Assembly: GCA_014905825.1 (NCBI GenBank)
Contig: JACGCN010000091.1
Span: 1 to 64,000 of the forward strand
Direction: 5' to 3'
DNA from: Lyophyllum atratum
Taxonomy: Eukaryota > Basidiomycota > Agaricomycetes > Agaricales > Lyophyllaceae
DNA length: 64,000 bases
A program made the position numbers and the translations under genes. This document shows, piece after piece, positions 37,983-51,694 of the stretch. Positions within the stretch are counted from its first letter, which is position 1; every line of letters begins with the position of its first letter. The notes below the pieces were generated by a model. That model saw only the letters and a program-made list of their open reading frames with translations, searched no databases and was not told where the DNA came from.

Positions 37983-40558
37983 TCAGCGAGACCCGTGAAC
38001 CAGTCTTGCTAACGCATCACCCCCCGGGATCTGGAACTCTGAAGATCCACTGCTCATCATCACACCACCCTTCTTCGTCAAACGGCCTTGGGCTCGCACG
38101 ACGGCCTGCATACGCTTCTCCGCTTCGCCACTGTGGTCGATTTCCCACTTGTCGCCCTTTTCCCTAGGCTTTCGTTCTTTTTGCGCTGGAGGTCCATCTT
38201 TTGATTTGCGTCCTGTGCCCAGGCCGTTGGTAACAGCCCTGGGGGCATCCCTGAGGGCGAATGATTTTGCCAGATGACCTAGATGTAGATGCCGAATGTG
38301 GAACATGTGTTTCTCGTTGGCAGGATGAGTGGCATATGCCCTCATATGAGAGAGATATGCTTTGCGAGCAAATCCAGCGTTCTAGACAAACGAAGCGATG
38401 TCAGCTTGTGCTTGATAGCCACACATGTGAGACTGACTTCTTTTTTCCTTAGCACCCAGCGCTCGAAGGCAAGCTGTACATCAGTCGCTCGCTCTTCGTA
38501 CTCGATACCCTTCCCTCCAAACCCAGCCTTTAAGATGCTGTCCATCCCTACTCCAGTCATAGCGATATTACGTTTCTCATCGCCGATGTCCTCTTCCCCT
38601 CGCATTTTCCCTTCAACCCACTTTACCCACTCCGATTCGCTTGGGGAAACAATACTCCAGGCTTCTCCGCCTTTTCCAGCACGGGCAGTACGGCCCACAC
38701 GATGCACATATTCTGTGGCACCTCCTTCAGTTGGGAGATCGTATTGAACGACTGCTCGAACAAGGGGTAGGTCGAGACCGCGGGATGCAACTGAGGTGCA
38801 CAGAAGGACCGATGAGGAGGCCGCATCAACTGCTTTTGTCTTAGCAGAGGCGGCTCCGGAGAATCGACGAAGGGACGCGAGACGAGTCGGAGTAGGTAGG
38901 GAACCGTGCAGGCGATAGATGGACGTGTCAGGGAGAAGGGAGTTCCGCATTTCCACTTTTTCGCCTCTTGAGGCAGGCTCGTCTGCGTCCTCATCGTCCT
39001 CGTCGCCGTCGCTGTCACCCTCCACCTCCTTCTTCTCCTCAGCTTGTTCGTTTCCGTCCATGACGGAGCCACCCAAAAGATTCCAATGGAAATCCACCGA
39101 GTCGGTGCAACTCATGAAGACGACAATTTTGATGCCTCGACGGCCTGGGGATTGGGCGATCAGAGAACGAAGCAAAGCGACGAGCGCAACGAGACGAAGT
39201 TTGAGGGGAACGATGACGTATTTTTGCGCCAGTTGGGAAGGCGGTGTGAATTTTTCGGGTCCTGCGACGGCCTCTTTGCCTTCACCTTCAGCAGACCCGG
39301 AAGCCAGGTTCGTTGGGAATGGTTTGTCGACCTCGGTGGCTTTCACCATCAGAGGGTTGATCAACGTCGTGCCGGCTAACTTCTGGACATTCTCCTCAAT
39401 AGTTGCTGAGCAAAGGACTGTTCTTCGACGCCGTTCCCAATCCCATCCACCCACCTCCATGCTCTTGCCATCCTGAACTGCCGCTAAAGCCAGCTTCCTT
39501 CGGCCATCCAAACCTTTCATAATGCCATCAATGGTCTCCTCGAAACCCAAATCCATCAGCCGGTCGGCTTCGTCAAGAACAAGCCAGCGACACTTCGCGA
39601 CATTGAATGATGATGTATTCTGAAGATGATCGAGCAACCGTCCGGGTGTTGACACAAGGATTGGGATGCCTTTCCTGAGGCGGGCTTTTTCGTGAGTGCG
39701 TGTAGCACCACCGGTGAGTAGCCCTGACACAAGCCAACGCGTCAGGCGCGCAGAAGACGCGCCAGGATCTTCCGCAGATTCATCTTCAGGGCGCAAACGG
39801 AGCTGGAGCAAAGTTTCCAGGACGTCGGATATTTGTTTCGCGAGTTCACGGGTGGGCGCGATGATTATTGCCAGTGTACCTATAGAACGATCGATGTATG
39901 ACAGGGAGCTTAGCGGGAGGAGATCTTGTAATATCGGGAGGAGGAATGACAGTGTTTTGCCTGAGCCGGTCTGGGATTGAATGAAGACGTCTCTAAGACT
40001 GCTATTGTCGGAAGGGGTGGTTAGGAGAGCTGGTAAGGCTGAACGTTGTATTGACGTAGGTTTCGTTATTTTCATCTTGGCTGTAAGATGCGAAACTATG
40101 AGCGGATCAAGACCAAGCCCTGCAAAGTTGGACGAGTCAAGAGGAGCATTGCTGGGGGAGCTAGTAGGTTTTGGCCGAGTAAGTTGGACAGGTGCCTCGA
40201 CCTTCGGATTATAGGAAAAGAGGGAGGATATGATTTGGGTGGGCCGAGTACTTGAAGCGGGCCGGCTCTGGGGTGCTTGAGTGGATGTGGACGGTTCTTT
40301 TTCCTTACGAGGTCGTTTGGCAGGGCGCGGGTCTATGTCCTGCGTTGCTACATGATGGTGGGCACCTTTGTCGTCTGGTCGCGCCTTTCTCTTTACTACT
40401 CTTTTTGCCTTCAATCTGTTCGAGGTATAGTTAGCGCAAGCCAATGTAGGGAGACATAGAAGGCACCTATCAGTCCATCTCCCACCTTTCTTTGCATTCT
40501 CATGCTTGGAGACTATGTGGTCGTCGACGGCGAGATTAAGCACGAGTCCGTCGTCCAT
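37983..40558 (-). CDS. DBP7: DEAD-box RNA helicase Dbp7/DDX31, ribosome biogenesis
   Basis: Nucleolar ATP-dependent RNA helicase for large-subunit assembly. Motifs in order: [14 protein letters not shown] and [14 protein letters not shown] (Q motif), [15 protein letters not shown] (I), [10 protein letters not shown] (Ia), [10 protein letters not shown] (Ib), [15 protein letters not shown] (II), [11 protein letters not shown] (III), [44 protein letters not shown] (V) and [12 protein letters not shown] (VI). The C-terminus has [19 protein letters not shown] and [20 protein letters not shown], characteristic of Dbp7. The intron near 40422-40467 joins WTDR to LKAKRVV; another near 38384-38430 joins the C-terminal exon. 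The start at 40558 ([10 protein letters not shown]) is preferred over the upstream Met at 40624. Divergent from ESA1 with 133 bases between. Confidence 0.94.
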
Positions 40559-40691
40559 TATCGAGCCAAGGCGGCCAGGAACTTGAAAATCTGAAAGATG
40601 CCGCAAATCTGGCTGAGTCAGCACACTGAGTCATCCTCAACAAAAGGTGTTCATCGCAGTCCCATTCATTGATTGAAATTCAAGTTGGTGA

Positions 40692-42507
<1,816 letters not shown>

Positions 42508-42628
42508 TTATAAAGGGACATTTTTGCGTGTAAACGGTATTCTTGTAGTAAAAGGTGTATTCTAAAGGCTTCGAATTAATTGTATGGTTTGGCGATACTC
42601 ACATGTGCAATGGCGTAAGATCAATGAA

Positions 42629-43336
42629 TCATTCTGCCGTTTCATGCCCCTCTCTGACCCGCTGCCGCAGCCCATCATCGTGTTCCTGTCCAGATGCCTT
42701 GCTTTCCTCGCAATGCAGAGTTTTACGAGTCATGATGGGTGAAGGAGGCCGAGATGTCGCCGGGGAAAACACGCCGACGCCCGACAGTTTCAAGTTGTCG
42801 CCGTCTGAAGCATAGAATGCATGTGGTTGGGAAGCCCCCAGATAGCTCAGTGAGTCTCGACTTTCGGAATGAGCCTGTGAAAGGCCGCTGGGCCGCTTGT
42901 TGTGAAGGATGTGTTCGGTGGGAGACCCTGGCGAACGGTCCGAATCAGTGAATGGCGAACTAGTTCCTTCGATACGAATGGCGGGTGTGCTCGCGTTCTT
43001 ATGAAGAGTTACTATGTCGCTTGTGGATGCTCGGACGTCGTCGATCACACCGAGTGTCCGTGCAATGCCATAAGATGATATATCCTAGAGTAATTTTTTA
43101 AGAACACGTAAACAAAGACTAGTGACAAGACCTACCAGCAGAGCTAGAACGATAATGGGAAGGCTAACAAGGATCGCGAGGATACGGCAGATGGACGCGA
43201 TTCTGTTTACCCAGGAGTTGGGTGGGTAATTCCACAAGTACTGGATGTAGTAGTTCCACAGCGTAGCAGGATATGAAGAGGGGGAAACCTGGTTGAATTG
43301 ATGAGAAACATCGAGGAAGTAACTTGAGATGTTCAT
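42629..43336 (-). CDS. Unrecognised small single-span membrane protein
   Basis: Two exons joined by an intron near 43086-43133 give about 219 residues. Residues 1-45 are aromatic-rich and polar (MNISSYFLDVSHQFNQ). A hydrophobic segment (ICRILAILVSLPIIVLALL) is followed by DISSYGIARTLGVIDDV and a Ser/Pro-rich cytosol-like tail with repeated SP sites (SDRSPGSPTEH, ATSRPPSPIMTRK). I recognise no domain. The clean intron, single helix and ordered codon use argue that it is real. It lies tail-to-tail with ESA1. Confidence 0.65.
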
Positions 43337-43631
43337 GGTTATAGGGGAAAGTTGTTGCTCATGGGTGTTCGGAATGAGTTGAACCGATCAAACTTTCCAA
43401 TTGACAATTGTTCTCCGAAGGCGGGTGCGAAATGTATTCATCAGTTTGTAAATTTAATGTCCTGTGAGCTACATCATATACAATACGAGGGACCGGTTGA
43501 GAATATAACGGGATATCCTATGTAAACTTCTGGTAACACAAAGCGTAGATAGAGGGGTAGGGGCAGCGAGATCCAGTAAAACAGCAAATCGACGAAACAA
43601 AAGTACACAAGACGTATGACAAGGGATGACA
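43337..43631. other. Short intergenic stretch
   Basis: Promoter side of the small membrane protein and 3' end of the CSL gene. Nothing else seen. Confidence 0.35.
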
Positions 43632-46600
43632 CTAAGGATACATGGTATTAGAGGGGAAAACGACACCGTCTGACCGAATTAGAATGATAGGCCGGCGCTT
43701 AGCAGATTGTGACTCTGGTGGCAGGCATCCCAGGACTTCCGTACACCGGACCTCGGCGTAGGGTGAGGGCTCGGAACCGAAGAAAACGCTGACAGGGTCA
43801 TTCTTCGAGAAGTTCTCGCCGTAGACGGTCAACATCTTTGACGCATGGGGGTTAGGTTTGGAGAGGACTGCACGCGAAGAGGCGCAGTTGGACTTCGGCG
43901 CTTCAGCAGCACGATCGGGAGGGAGGTACTTGACGACGCCTGGGAATGGTGTCACAGGCTTGGACGGTATGGGGAAGGAACCCGTTTGAGGAGCGTGCTG
44001 GTTGTCGAAGAGGACCGGAGGGACGTAGAAATTGTACCGGATTTGGTCTGAAAATGAAAATGCTGAGCCATCGATCGCGCCACACAATGCTCAAATAGTT
44101 GCTTACCGGTACCAACAATCGTCCACACGCTCGTCTCGCCGATGTCGACCTGCCATAATGCACCGGAAGCAGCACCTGCATCGCTCGACGATCCTCGCCT
44201 ACTGGAGGATACTGAACCAGCCGAGCTCGGCCGGCGACGGCCTTTAGGGACGTTTTTGGTGATGCCGCCTGCGCTCGATGACGATCGCTTCGGAGGCTTC
44301 TTGACGCGACCACCGTCATTCGAGAGGAACTCCGAAGACGCTGCTGACGGCGATGCGGGTGCACTGCCCGTCGACCCAGTTCCAAAGTATTCGCTACTGG
44401 TCGACGACGCGTTCGAGGCAATCGGGGAACCAGGGAGTGCAGGAGAATTGGAACCTGTGCCTTGAGGGTTGTTCCACTGCCGACCATCGATGGGACGATA
44501 GGTATTAACCTTCTCGCCCATGCACGACAAGAATGCGCCCGTCAGACCAGGAGTACCAGGTTCTGGCATGCCTTTGGTGTTGTCATAGACTTCAAAGGCA
44601 ATTTTGTGAAGCTGAGACACAGGATCACCACAGACTTCGCCAGCTGAGCAGTAATGATCGGCAACACCTTTCGCGCCCTCTTGGAGGCCGCCACCGACGA
44701 CTGTGGTTTGGTGGTCGACTTTTCGGATGATCAGGACAGGACTAACGACACCAGACGTCAAGCATTGCAATACCACTGTCTGGTTGTAGTAGATGGGAAT
44801 TTGAGAGCCATTGTTCGAGAATGGTATCGCATTTGGAGGTGGAGAAGGGTAGTCGGCTTGCGGGGGTGGCGGTGGCGGAGCATCGATACCTCCAGCAGGT
44901 TTATTCACGTCAACGATGTACATGACAAATGGATCTACAAGGCAAATCAGCATGGAAAGATGGTGGGAAAGCTGTCGGTGCGACTTGCTTACCCCAACTG
45001 GCAGTTCGAGCAATGAAAGAAGGTGTCGTCGATCGAGATCGCTGGTCCAGGCCCATTAACGGAGCCCCGTCGGAACCTTTGAACGAGGAGCCTGATCCAG
45101 AAACACAAAGATACTTTGTGGAAACGGTCTGGGACCGGAGACGGTGGAACAAGGAGATCGTGGACCCATGATTGATACACACTGTCAAACGAAGGCAGAA
45201 TTTTTAGCCAAAGTATAATAGGCTGGTCTAAAAACAAACTGACACTCGAGATTTTTGGCGCTTTGCCTCTTCTTGCTGGGCTTACTGATCACTTTGATTG
45301 GTCGACTGGGGAAGACACCAATAACATGTTCGGGTTCGTCATCCGACGCAGGTGCAGTGATCTTGACAAGCGCTTCGACCTTTTTCTTTTTCTCGTCGAC
45401 GTCCGAGATGAAGAGTTGTTTTCCGACGCAGCGCCCGATGTAGGTGGTGCCTGTTGGGGGGTCACTTACATCGAACGACTTGCCAGACGAGCCTGTCCAC
45501 TCGATAGAACCTTCCTGAGGCGCGGGCTCCCCAGAGATCGATACCACGACGCGTGGTGGGCACAACTTGGGATCTTCACCGCGGCGTACAACATCAGTCC
45601 ACCAGGAATTTCCAATCATGATGGCAGTTGGTGGTGGGCAGAGGAATCTGCCATATATGAAAATACGTTGAGATACGATGTGCAGACGCAATCTGATAGT
45701 CACGAACCTTTTTTCTGTACCATATGATTTCTGCGCGACTTTGCTTGACATGACGATAACCGTACGTTCGCCGAAAGCAAGGCGGTTGGGGGTGCGGACG
45801 TACTGGTCGAGGTACGGTCTGAGGCCGCCCAACATTAGAATTAAATCAAAATATAAATAAGTCTAGCTTACCGAATGAATGTCTGGAGATCGTTGGATGC
45901 TCCCATGATCGAATGGCCTTGAAGTTTCATTCGAGCTAAGGTCTCGTCGACGGTAGGCATGCGAAGAGACAGATCTTGATGGGGGTTCGGTCCCAGATAA
46001 TGGGGCATGTCCTCATAGCCTGGAACACCGCCATCTCGGAAAGAGTTGGTAGCGTGTGGAGGTATACCACGCAGAATGTCGGACGAAGGTACATGAGAAG
46101 GCACTGTGCTTGGTGGCCCGGCAGAATGGTTGAAGCGACTGTCAGGCGGGAAACGACCCAGACGATCTTGAAAGTGTTGGAGGGCGGAAGGCGGGAAAGG
46201 AAGGTTTGGGTTCATACTCCCAATACCATATTCCTCAATTAAATCGGATTGATAGCCGCTGGACGATATTGTCGGCAAGCGTCGGTCAGACATGTCAGGG
46301 AAATTGTGGGCAGGGAAGTCCTTGTTACCGACGTGGGGAGGAAAGTTGGAGGGATGGTGTAGACTACCAACTGGGTCGCTGGGTGTCAGAGGCGACACCT
46401 TGCCGCTGCCATAGGAAGAGGGAAGGCTGTTGACCATGTCGTAGGGATTCCCGCCGCTGGAGCCGTTAAAGGAAGGCACGGAATCACTGAACGAGGAATG
46501 GGAGTAGAGGCCATCAGAGTTGATGCCATAGTTGGGCCCGAGTGATGAAGAGGACGACGCGTTTGTGCGGTACCGCTGAGATGAGAAGGCGCCAGAAGAC

Positions 46601-47040
46601 GGGCCTGGAAAAATATCAAAGTTGGGATGATCTGGGGAATCAATGGTCTCCGAGTTATCAAAGGAATGAGAATGCAGCGGTTGATGAGTGGTGGGTGAAT
46701 TTGGAGCGTCGGCTGGATGCATGTGGTACTGGTCCATGTCGGGCTGGGCATAGATATTGTGCTGGGGACTGGGGGAGAAATCTAAAGACATTTTTCTGTC
46801 CCGGGAGTAGGAGTGCTGCCCAGCTGGAGGGTTGAGGAGGTCGGCGAGATCCCAGCGGTTAAGGTCAGAGGATGGAGGAATAGCTCGAGGCGCGACAGAC
46901 GGATTACCGTGACTGCCGTGACTCGCGTGACTAGGACTCGCGTTGTCAACGTTCATTCCGAATTCTGATCTGCGTTCGGCAGATACCGAGGGCAGCAAGG
47001 GAGGCAGCGTCGCGGAGGTGTTCCAACCACCTGTGGCCAT
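43632..47040 (-). CDS. CSL-family (CBF1/Su(H)/LAG-1) transcription factor
   Basis: Nuclear DNA-binding protein of the fungal CSL class, related to fission-yeast Cbf11/Cbf12. A long disordered N-terminus (about 390 residues, rich in His, Ser and Pro) leads to PYLDQYVRTPNRLAFGER. The Rel-homology-like N domain carries AQKSYGTEKRFLCPPPTAIM, the invariant CSL DNA-contact segment. The beta-trefoil follows (HGSTISLFHRLRSQTVSTKY, FIARTASW, DPFVMYIVD), then a C-terminal IPT-like domain (RYNFYVPPVLFDN, MLTVYGENF). A Pro run and a basic Ser-rich insert interrupt the trefoil/C-terminal part. Introns near 45836, 45720, 45240, 44990 and 44105 all restore frame; one donor is GTTCGT. Start MATGGWN at 47040; an upstream in-frame Met at 47115 is possible. 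Animal CSL partners (Notch) are absent from fungi. Confidence 0.9.
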
Positions 47041-49981
47041 GCAATAATCGTCTCGAGTCCTCGTCAAGCCACCTTTTGTACTCGATAGGAACGAGGGGCG
47101 ATCTATGCACACCAAGCCCTGATCTTGTCCTGCAAACTTGCCCGCCGGTCTTCGTTAGTTTCTCCGTGCCATATCACCATTTGGGCTTACCTACTTTGAA
47201 TGTCTCCGTGCGCTTTATAGCTCCTTGATCGGCCGCGATGCTCAAGATCAGTTGACATATCAGACCCTCCATGCTATGGCCACTCACTTGTTCGAGGCTT
47301 GCTTGTTCCACGGAGGAACTTTGGAAGAGGCGGCGAGAACCAGATTTTCACGAAGGATACGACAACTTTCCAAGTTTCTCTATTTTATACCGCTTCTGTC
47401 ATACAAACTCTATTTCAGCCAATCTTCAGAAGCCGCGGAATCCGGCTGACCTGCCGCAAGCCATGAAGGTTTGGGTGATATACATTTTCGATCACAGTCT
47501 CCAATGCGTCAAGATTTCCGTGATTAACAGCTCTGCTCTCCCATCTTTCTCGCGCCCTTGAGCTTCCTCAGCCTATCGGTACTCCTGCGTATTTCACCCA
47601 AAACCGCTCCGAGATATCTGCCCCAGAGCCCGATTGGCCTTTCCCGAGCTTACTCTTCATGACCTTGTGGACCCCTCGTTGCCGTGTCGGCGGAATCAGA
47701 TTCATCTATAGATCGCTATACATTCACCTCGATCTCATCAAGATCCAGCGACGGTAACTTCCGTTCGTTTTGTTATTTCTCGTTGTGTTGACGGAACCAT
47801 TAATCTGTTCTCTAAGTTTATGTGCCTTTTTACATCTCAACTTCTTACGTTTTGACATCTTTGATAGGTACCTCCTCTTGGAGGCTCAGCGTAATCTAGA
47901 TTTGGCGAATTCTACCATGGCGCAAATCTTCACAAGATCGATTTCCTGCAACTACTTCCAAATACTCTGTGCCTGACAAACTCCAGTGAAACTCTTCCGC
48001 GTCCATCCAAGTTGTTCTCAGGTCTCTACTTCAAGTCATCAAACCTTTTGCTCGACTTGTAATTAGTCGATATCTTTCCCACATGGTTGTCTATAACGCG
48101 TCCCTGAAATTCAATACTTGCTCTAGATGCAGATTCTGGGTTGTCAGGAGTTTTGTCCAGATTAAACCCACTCCCTCTTCCAGAATAGCTGTAAGATGAT
48201 ATCGTCTTGCTTCCTCGTCCTGATGGAGGTGACCACACTTCAATACTTACCACTCACTCACAAATATCCAACTACAAATATCGTAAGGAACCCCGTCTTC
48301 TGCTGACACAATGCCCTCAATCGTGAGCAGCCATGATTGTCAAGGCGCCGAAGAAGGTATCCGAACCTTATTATTAGTTTGTACACGTGGACCCCATGTT
48401 GAATAGAATATGTAGCGTCACGAGTTCCCTCTGAAGTCGGTAGCAATGGGTTGACAGGAGAACATCGGGGTACGGCCGAATAGCCAAGATAAATTCAAAG
48501 TGGTAGAACTCATATGTATGACAACCCACACCTGGAGAAATGGTAACCAAAAGGCTCCGCAATCAGGTCATCATTTGCCATGAAGTAGAATCAGGGGTCC
48601 CTATTGAAAAGCGAGCCTGGCAAGCCCTGATTTAAAAACAAGAAGAAACAATGAGGGAACCGTAGGCGACGGCCGAGGGCCGCAACGACAGTATCCATAA
48701 TGAAGTCAAAGAACCGCCGGTAGTGAGCCCAGCCGCCGGTCATGAGGCGTGGTTGAGCCCACCTGAATTGACCCAGGAACTGAGATCTCGACGCCACAAG
48801 AATGGTCGGTTTCAAGGAGACCAAGGAGCAACCAGAGAAGGTGGACTACATATACGGTTCACTGGCTTCCTAGCAACCAGTATAGAGGTAGGGTTGCACC
48901 AAGGTAATAGGTATCCACTATATCGCAATTCAAGGCAAATGGCGTAACGAGTTGGAGGTTTCGAGCGCATTGGTGCTGACTAGGTATTCGATCCGGAGAG
49001 AAAACAATAATGGTTTAGCGTCAAGTATATGCCGCCATTCCTGACTGTGATGAGATATTACAGCTGCCAGTAACGGGTGCCTGTTGTCATTGCTGGGCGG
49101 CGTCAGACCCAGATCTGGAGTAGTTGAGAGATCTCCCATCACACGCGGGGTGACCGGCGGCCAAGGAGCCTGGATGATGACAGAGATGTTCCAAAGTTGT
49201 TCCAAAGTTCACAATCAGATCGAGCAGGATGGGGGGTGGATGGGATACGTTTCTGGTTTCATGATATTAGCAGTGACGGCCCTTGGTGGACACAAATGAA
49301 GTTAGACTGATCGTTAAGTCAAGTAGACAGGATCGCCGAGACCGCTTCATTCCGGGGCGAAAGTCCTTCCAACGACTGCTGGAGACCAGTGACACCAGGA
49401 GTCCTGGATTAAGCCACTGTCAGTACCTCTCCCGCAGCCAGGGGAGATGTACGGAAGATTTCACTCAGCTGCGAGAGACGAACGTAATGGAAGACGTACT
49501 TTATTAATGGGTACAAGTTGACGATATTTCGGGGATACAGAATCCGTATTGCGCTGTTGGACTGCAATAATGACAAGTGATTCCTATCGAGCTTGACTGC
49601 ATGGATCGATTGATTCCATCGGTGCTAGCAGTTGACATTCAGCATCGGTGAGAATGACGTGAGGCTGGAAGATGGTCAAGACGATGGCAAGGGTAATGAT
49701 TTGAGTAGGGAATAACCAAGGCTGTAGGAGATGGAGGTAGAAGTCTGTATGAGCTGGTTTTTGAGATGATGGACTCCTGATGAAAACCGCGACCCACGTG
49801 GTAATGAAGAACTAGGCGTGGTCTGACCCTGGCTGTTGCTCACTGCCATCCTCAACGCTCAACGCTCCTCCACTACTCCGTTCGTTCTCCAGTTGTACAA
49901 TCTTCCAATATCTTTTATCTATCCACTGCTGAACACATTTCCTCATTTCACCTGGCTTTTTTCAATCCAACAGCGGCCACC
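47041..49981. other. Sparse 2.9-kb stretch without a recognisable gene
   Basis: Only short open frames occur, none resembling a known protein. Part of the left end may be a long leader of the CSL gene, since splice-like signals occur there. A CACGTG lies at 49795-49800, about 180 bases before the next gene. No inverted repeats, long terminal repeats or RNA genes were recognised by eye. It is an outlier for gene density. Confidence 0.4.
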
Positions 49982-51694
49982 ATGTCTGGGTCTTATCGCC
50001 TGCAGACCCCTCGTCGGCAACCACCAACTCCCCTTCATTTCGACAAGCCTTCCTTTGCTTCATCGTCTGTGCTAAATGCACAAGGCTCACAAACTCTCCT
50101 TTATGACCTTCCTTCCACGAGTTCTATGTCACCTCCGACCAGCCCGCAGTCGAAAAGCCGTCTCATTTCCCCAACCTCACCTACCTTCTCCGGGCGCTCC
50201 AGGCCTGGCCGTCATGCGGGACCTACACCTCCACCAAGCGGTCGAAATAGATCTGCCACCCCGTTGGGAGTCGCTCCTAGTGAACTCGAAACTTTTGCAG
50301 TTCATTGCCGCGCATGGTAAGTCATTCGCCCCACTTGACGCCACACCCCTTTATCTCGACGTGTTTCCATCGCAGGTATTTTACGCAGGATGAAGAATCT
50401 GGCCGTCAGATGACCCAGACAATGAGTACCCTACCCTCTTCCCAACGGGCTCCCTTTGCTCGGTTGCAAGCTTCGATACGCGCCGACTACCACCGGTCCG
50501 TCAATGCAAGGAAACACGCAGAGTTCCAAGCGCACATAACTGCAATGCAACCTGGTGGCTCTTTGAATGCTCACTCAAGAGTAAATCCTCAAGGTCCTAT
50601 AGCGAAGAAAGGTACGTCATACAATGCTTTAGTCAAAGTGGTTTCACTCCCAATCAATATTGCCCAGAGCGCTATGAACGTATGGAACGTTTCCTGTTGA
50701 ATTGGTGTACAATGGGTATGCCCGGCACTCAACCGTTTTTCGAGTCGTGAGTTCGCAGGACAGAGGTTTCATATGCCGCTTCGACTACTAATATCGTGGA
50801 CCGCAGGCTATGGGCCATTTTCCGTCTTCAAGTGATACCAGAAAACCTCGGCGGTGCAGGAAGTTATAGGATTGAGTGGGAATTTGATGATGCTGTGTTC
50901 AAGGAGGCAGCGTACGTTGCAATGCAACTTGGTCTTTATTTCCAATAATAACATGTTTACAGCGGCAGAGAGTTCATGTTCGAGGCAATTGACGTCCTCA
51001 AAGGAGTCAGTACTTCGTGATATATTCTAACCTATTATTGATCTCGCGCAATTCCCAGGTGCTCGCCTTCGAGGAAATCTGTTCCTCCCAGAGGTCCTCA
51101 GATAGCCATGGCCTATATCCGGAATTACCAGCGATCCATTCTCGCTCTCAGTCCCAGCCTCTGCCTTCTGATCGGAAGCCTCTGAGGATTAGTCCGAGCG
51201 TCCAACCAAAGCGTGCAAGGGCGCCGAGTGATCCATTTTTAGACACACCTGCCCTTTCGCGTTCCATCGCATCCGCTTCTTCCCAGTCTTCTGGGAATAC
51301 GGCGGCTTTACTCGGTGCTTTGACGTCTGATGGGATTGGAGAGCCAACAAGTCCTATTTTTGAAGATCACATAACCTCACCGAGGGGGGGTGCTTTCGAG
51401 CAAGATGATGAGGGATACATGCGAGTATGGACATCCCCAGATCTATCCAATCCGGAGCTTCTGGAGCTGCTCAAACTCTTTCCCTCATTTGTGTCGAGAC
51501 GTCCTTTACCGCGTTTTCCGCAACCGAATCCTCGTCTTCCAGATATCGAGGAGGGTGAAGAAGAAGGGGGAGAAGGGAAGCGGATACATTTCGGCACTGG
51601 GTCCATGTGGGTTAGCTCAAAGCCGCGCAGCGATGGGTGGAACGGAGGTTGGTGGACTCGATTTATGTTATGGTGGAGAAGGACGTTCTGCTAG
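49982..51694 (+). CDS. Unrecognised protein with a structured middle region
   Basis: Six exons join in frame. Residues 1-110 are Ser/Pro-rich and disordered. A well-ordered middle reads WYFTQDEESGRQMTQTM, ARLQASIRADYHRSVNARKH, ERYERMERFLLNW, FFESLWAIFRLQVIPENLGG, YRIEWEFDDAVFKEAAGREF and MFEAIDVLKGVLAFEE, helical and free of low complexity. The C-terminal part is Ser-rich, then acidic (IEEGEEEGGEGK) and Trp-rich (GWNGGWWTRFMLWWRRTFC). I recognise no family. The consistent intron joins and the compact middle support a real gene, probably fungus-specific. Confidence 0.7.
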
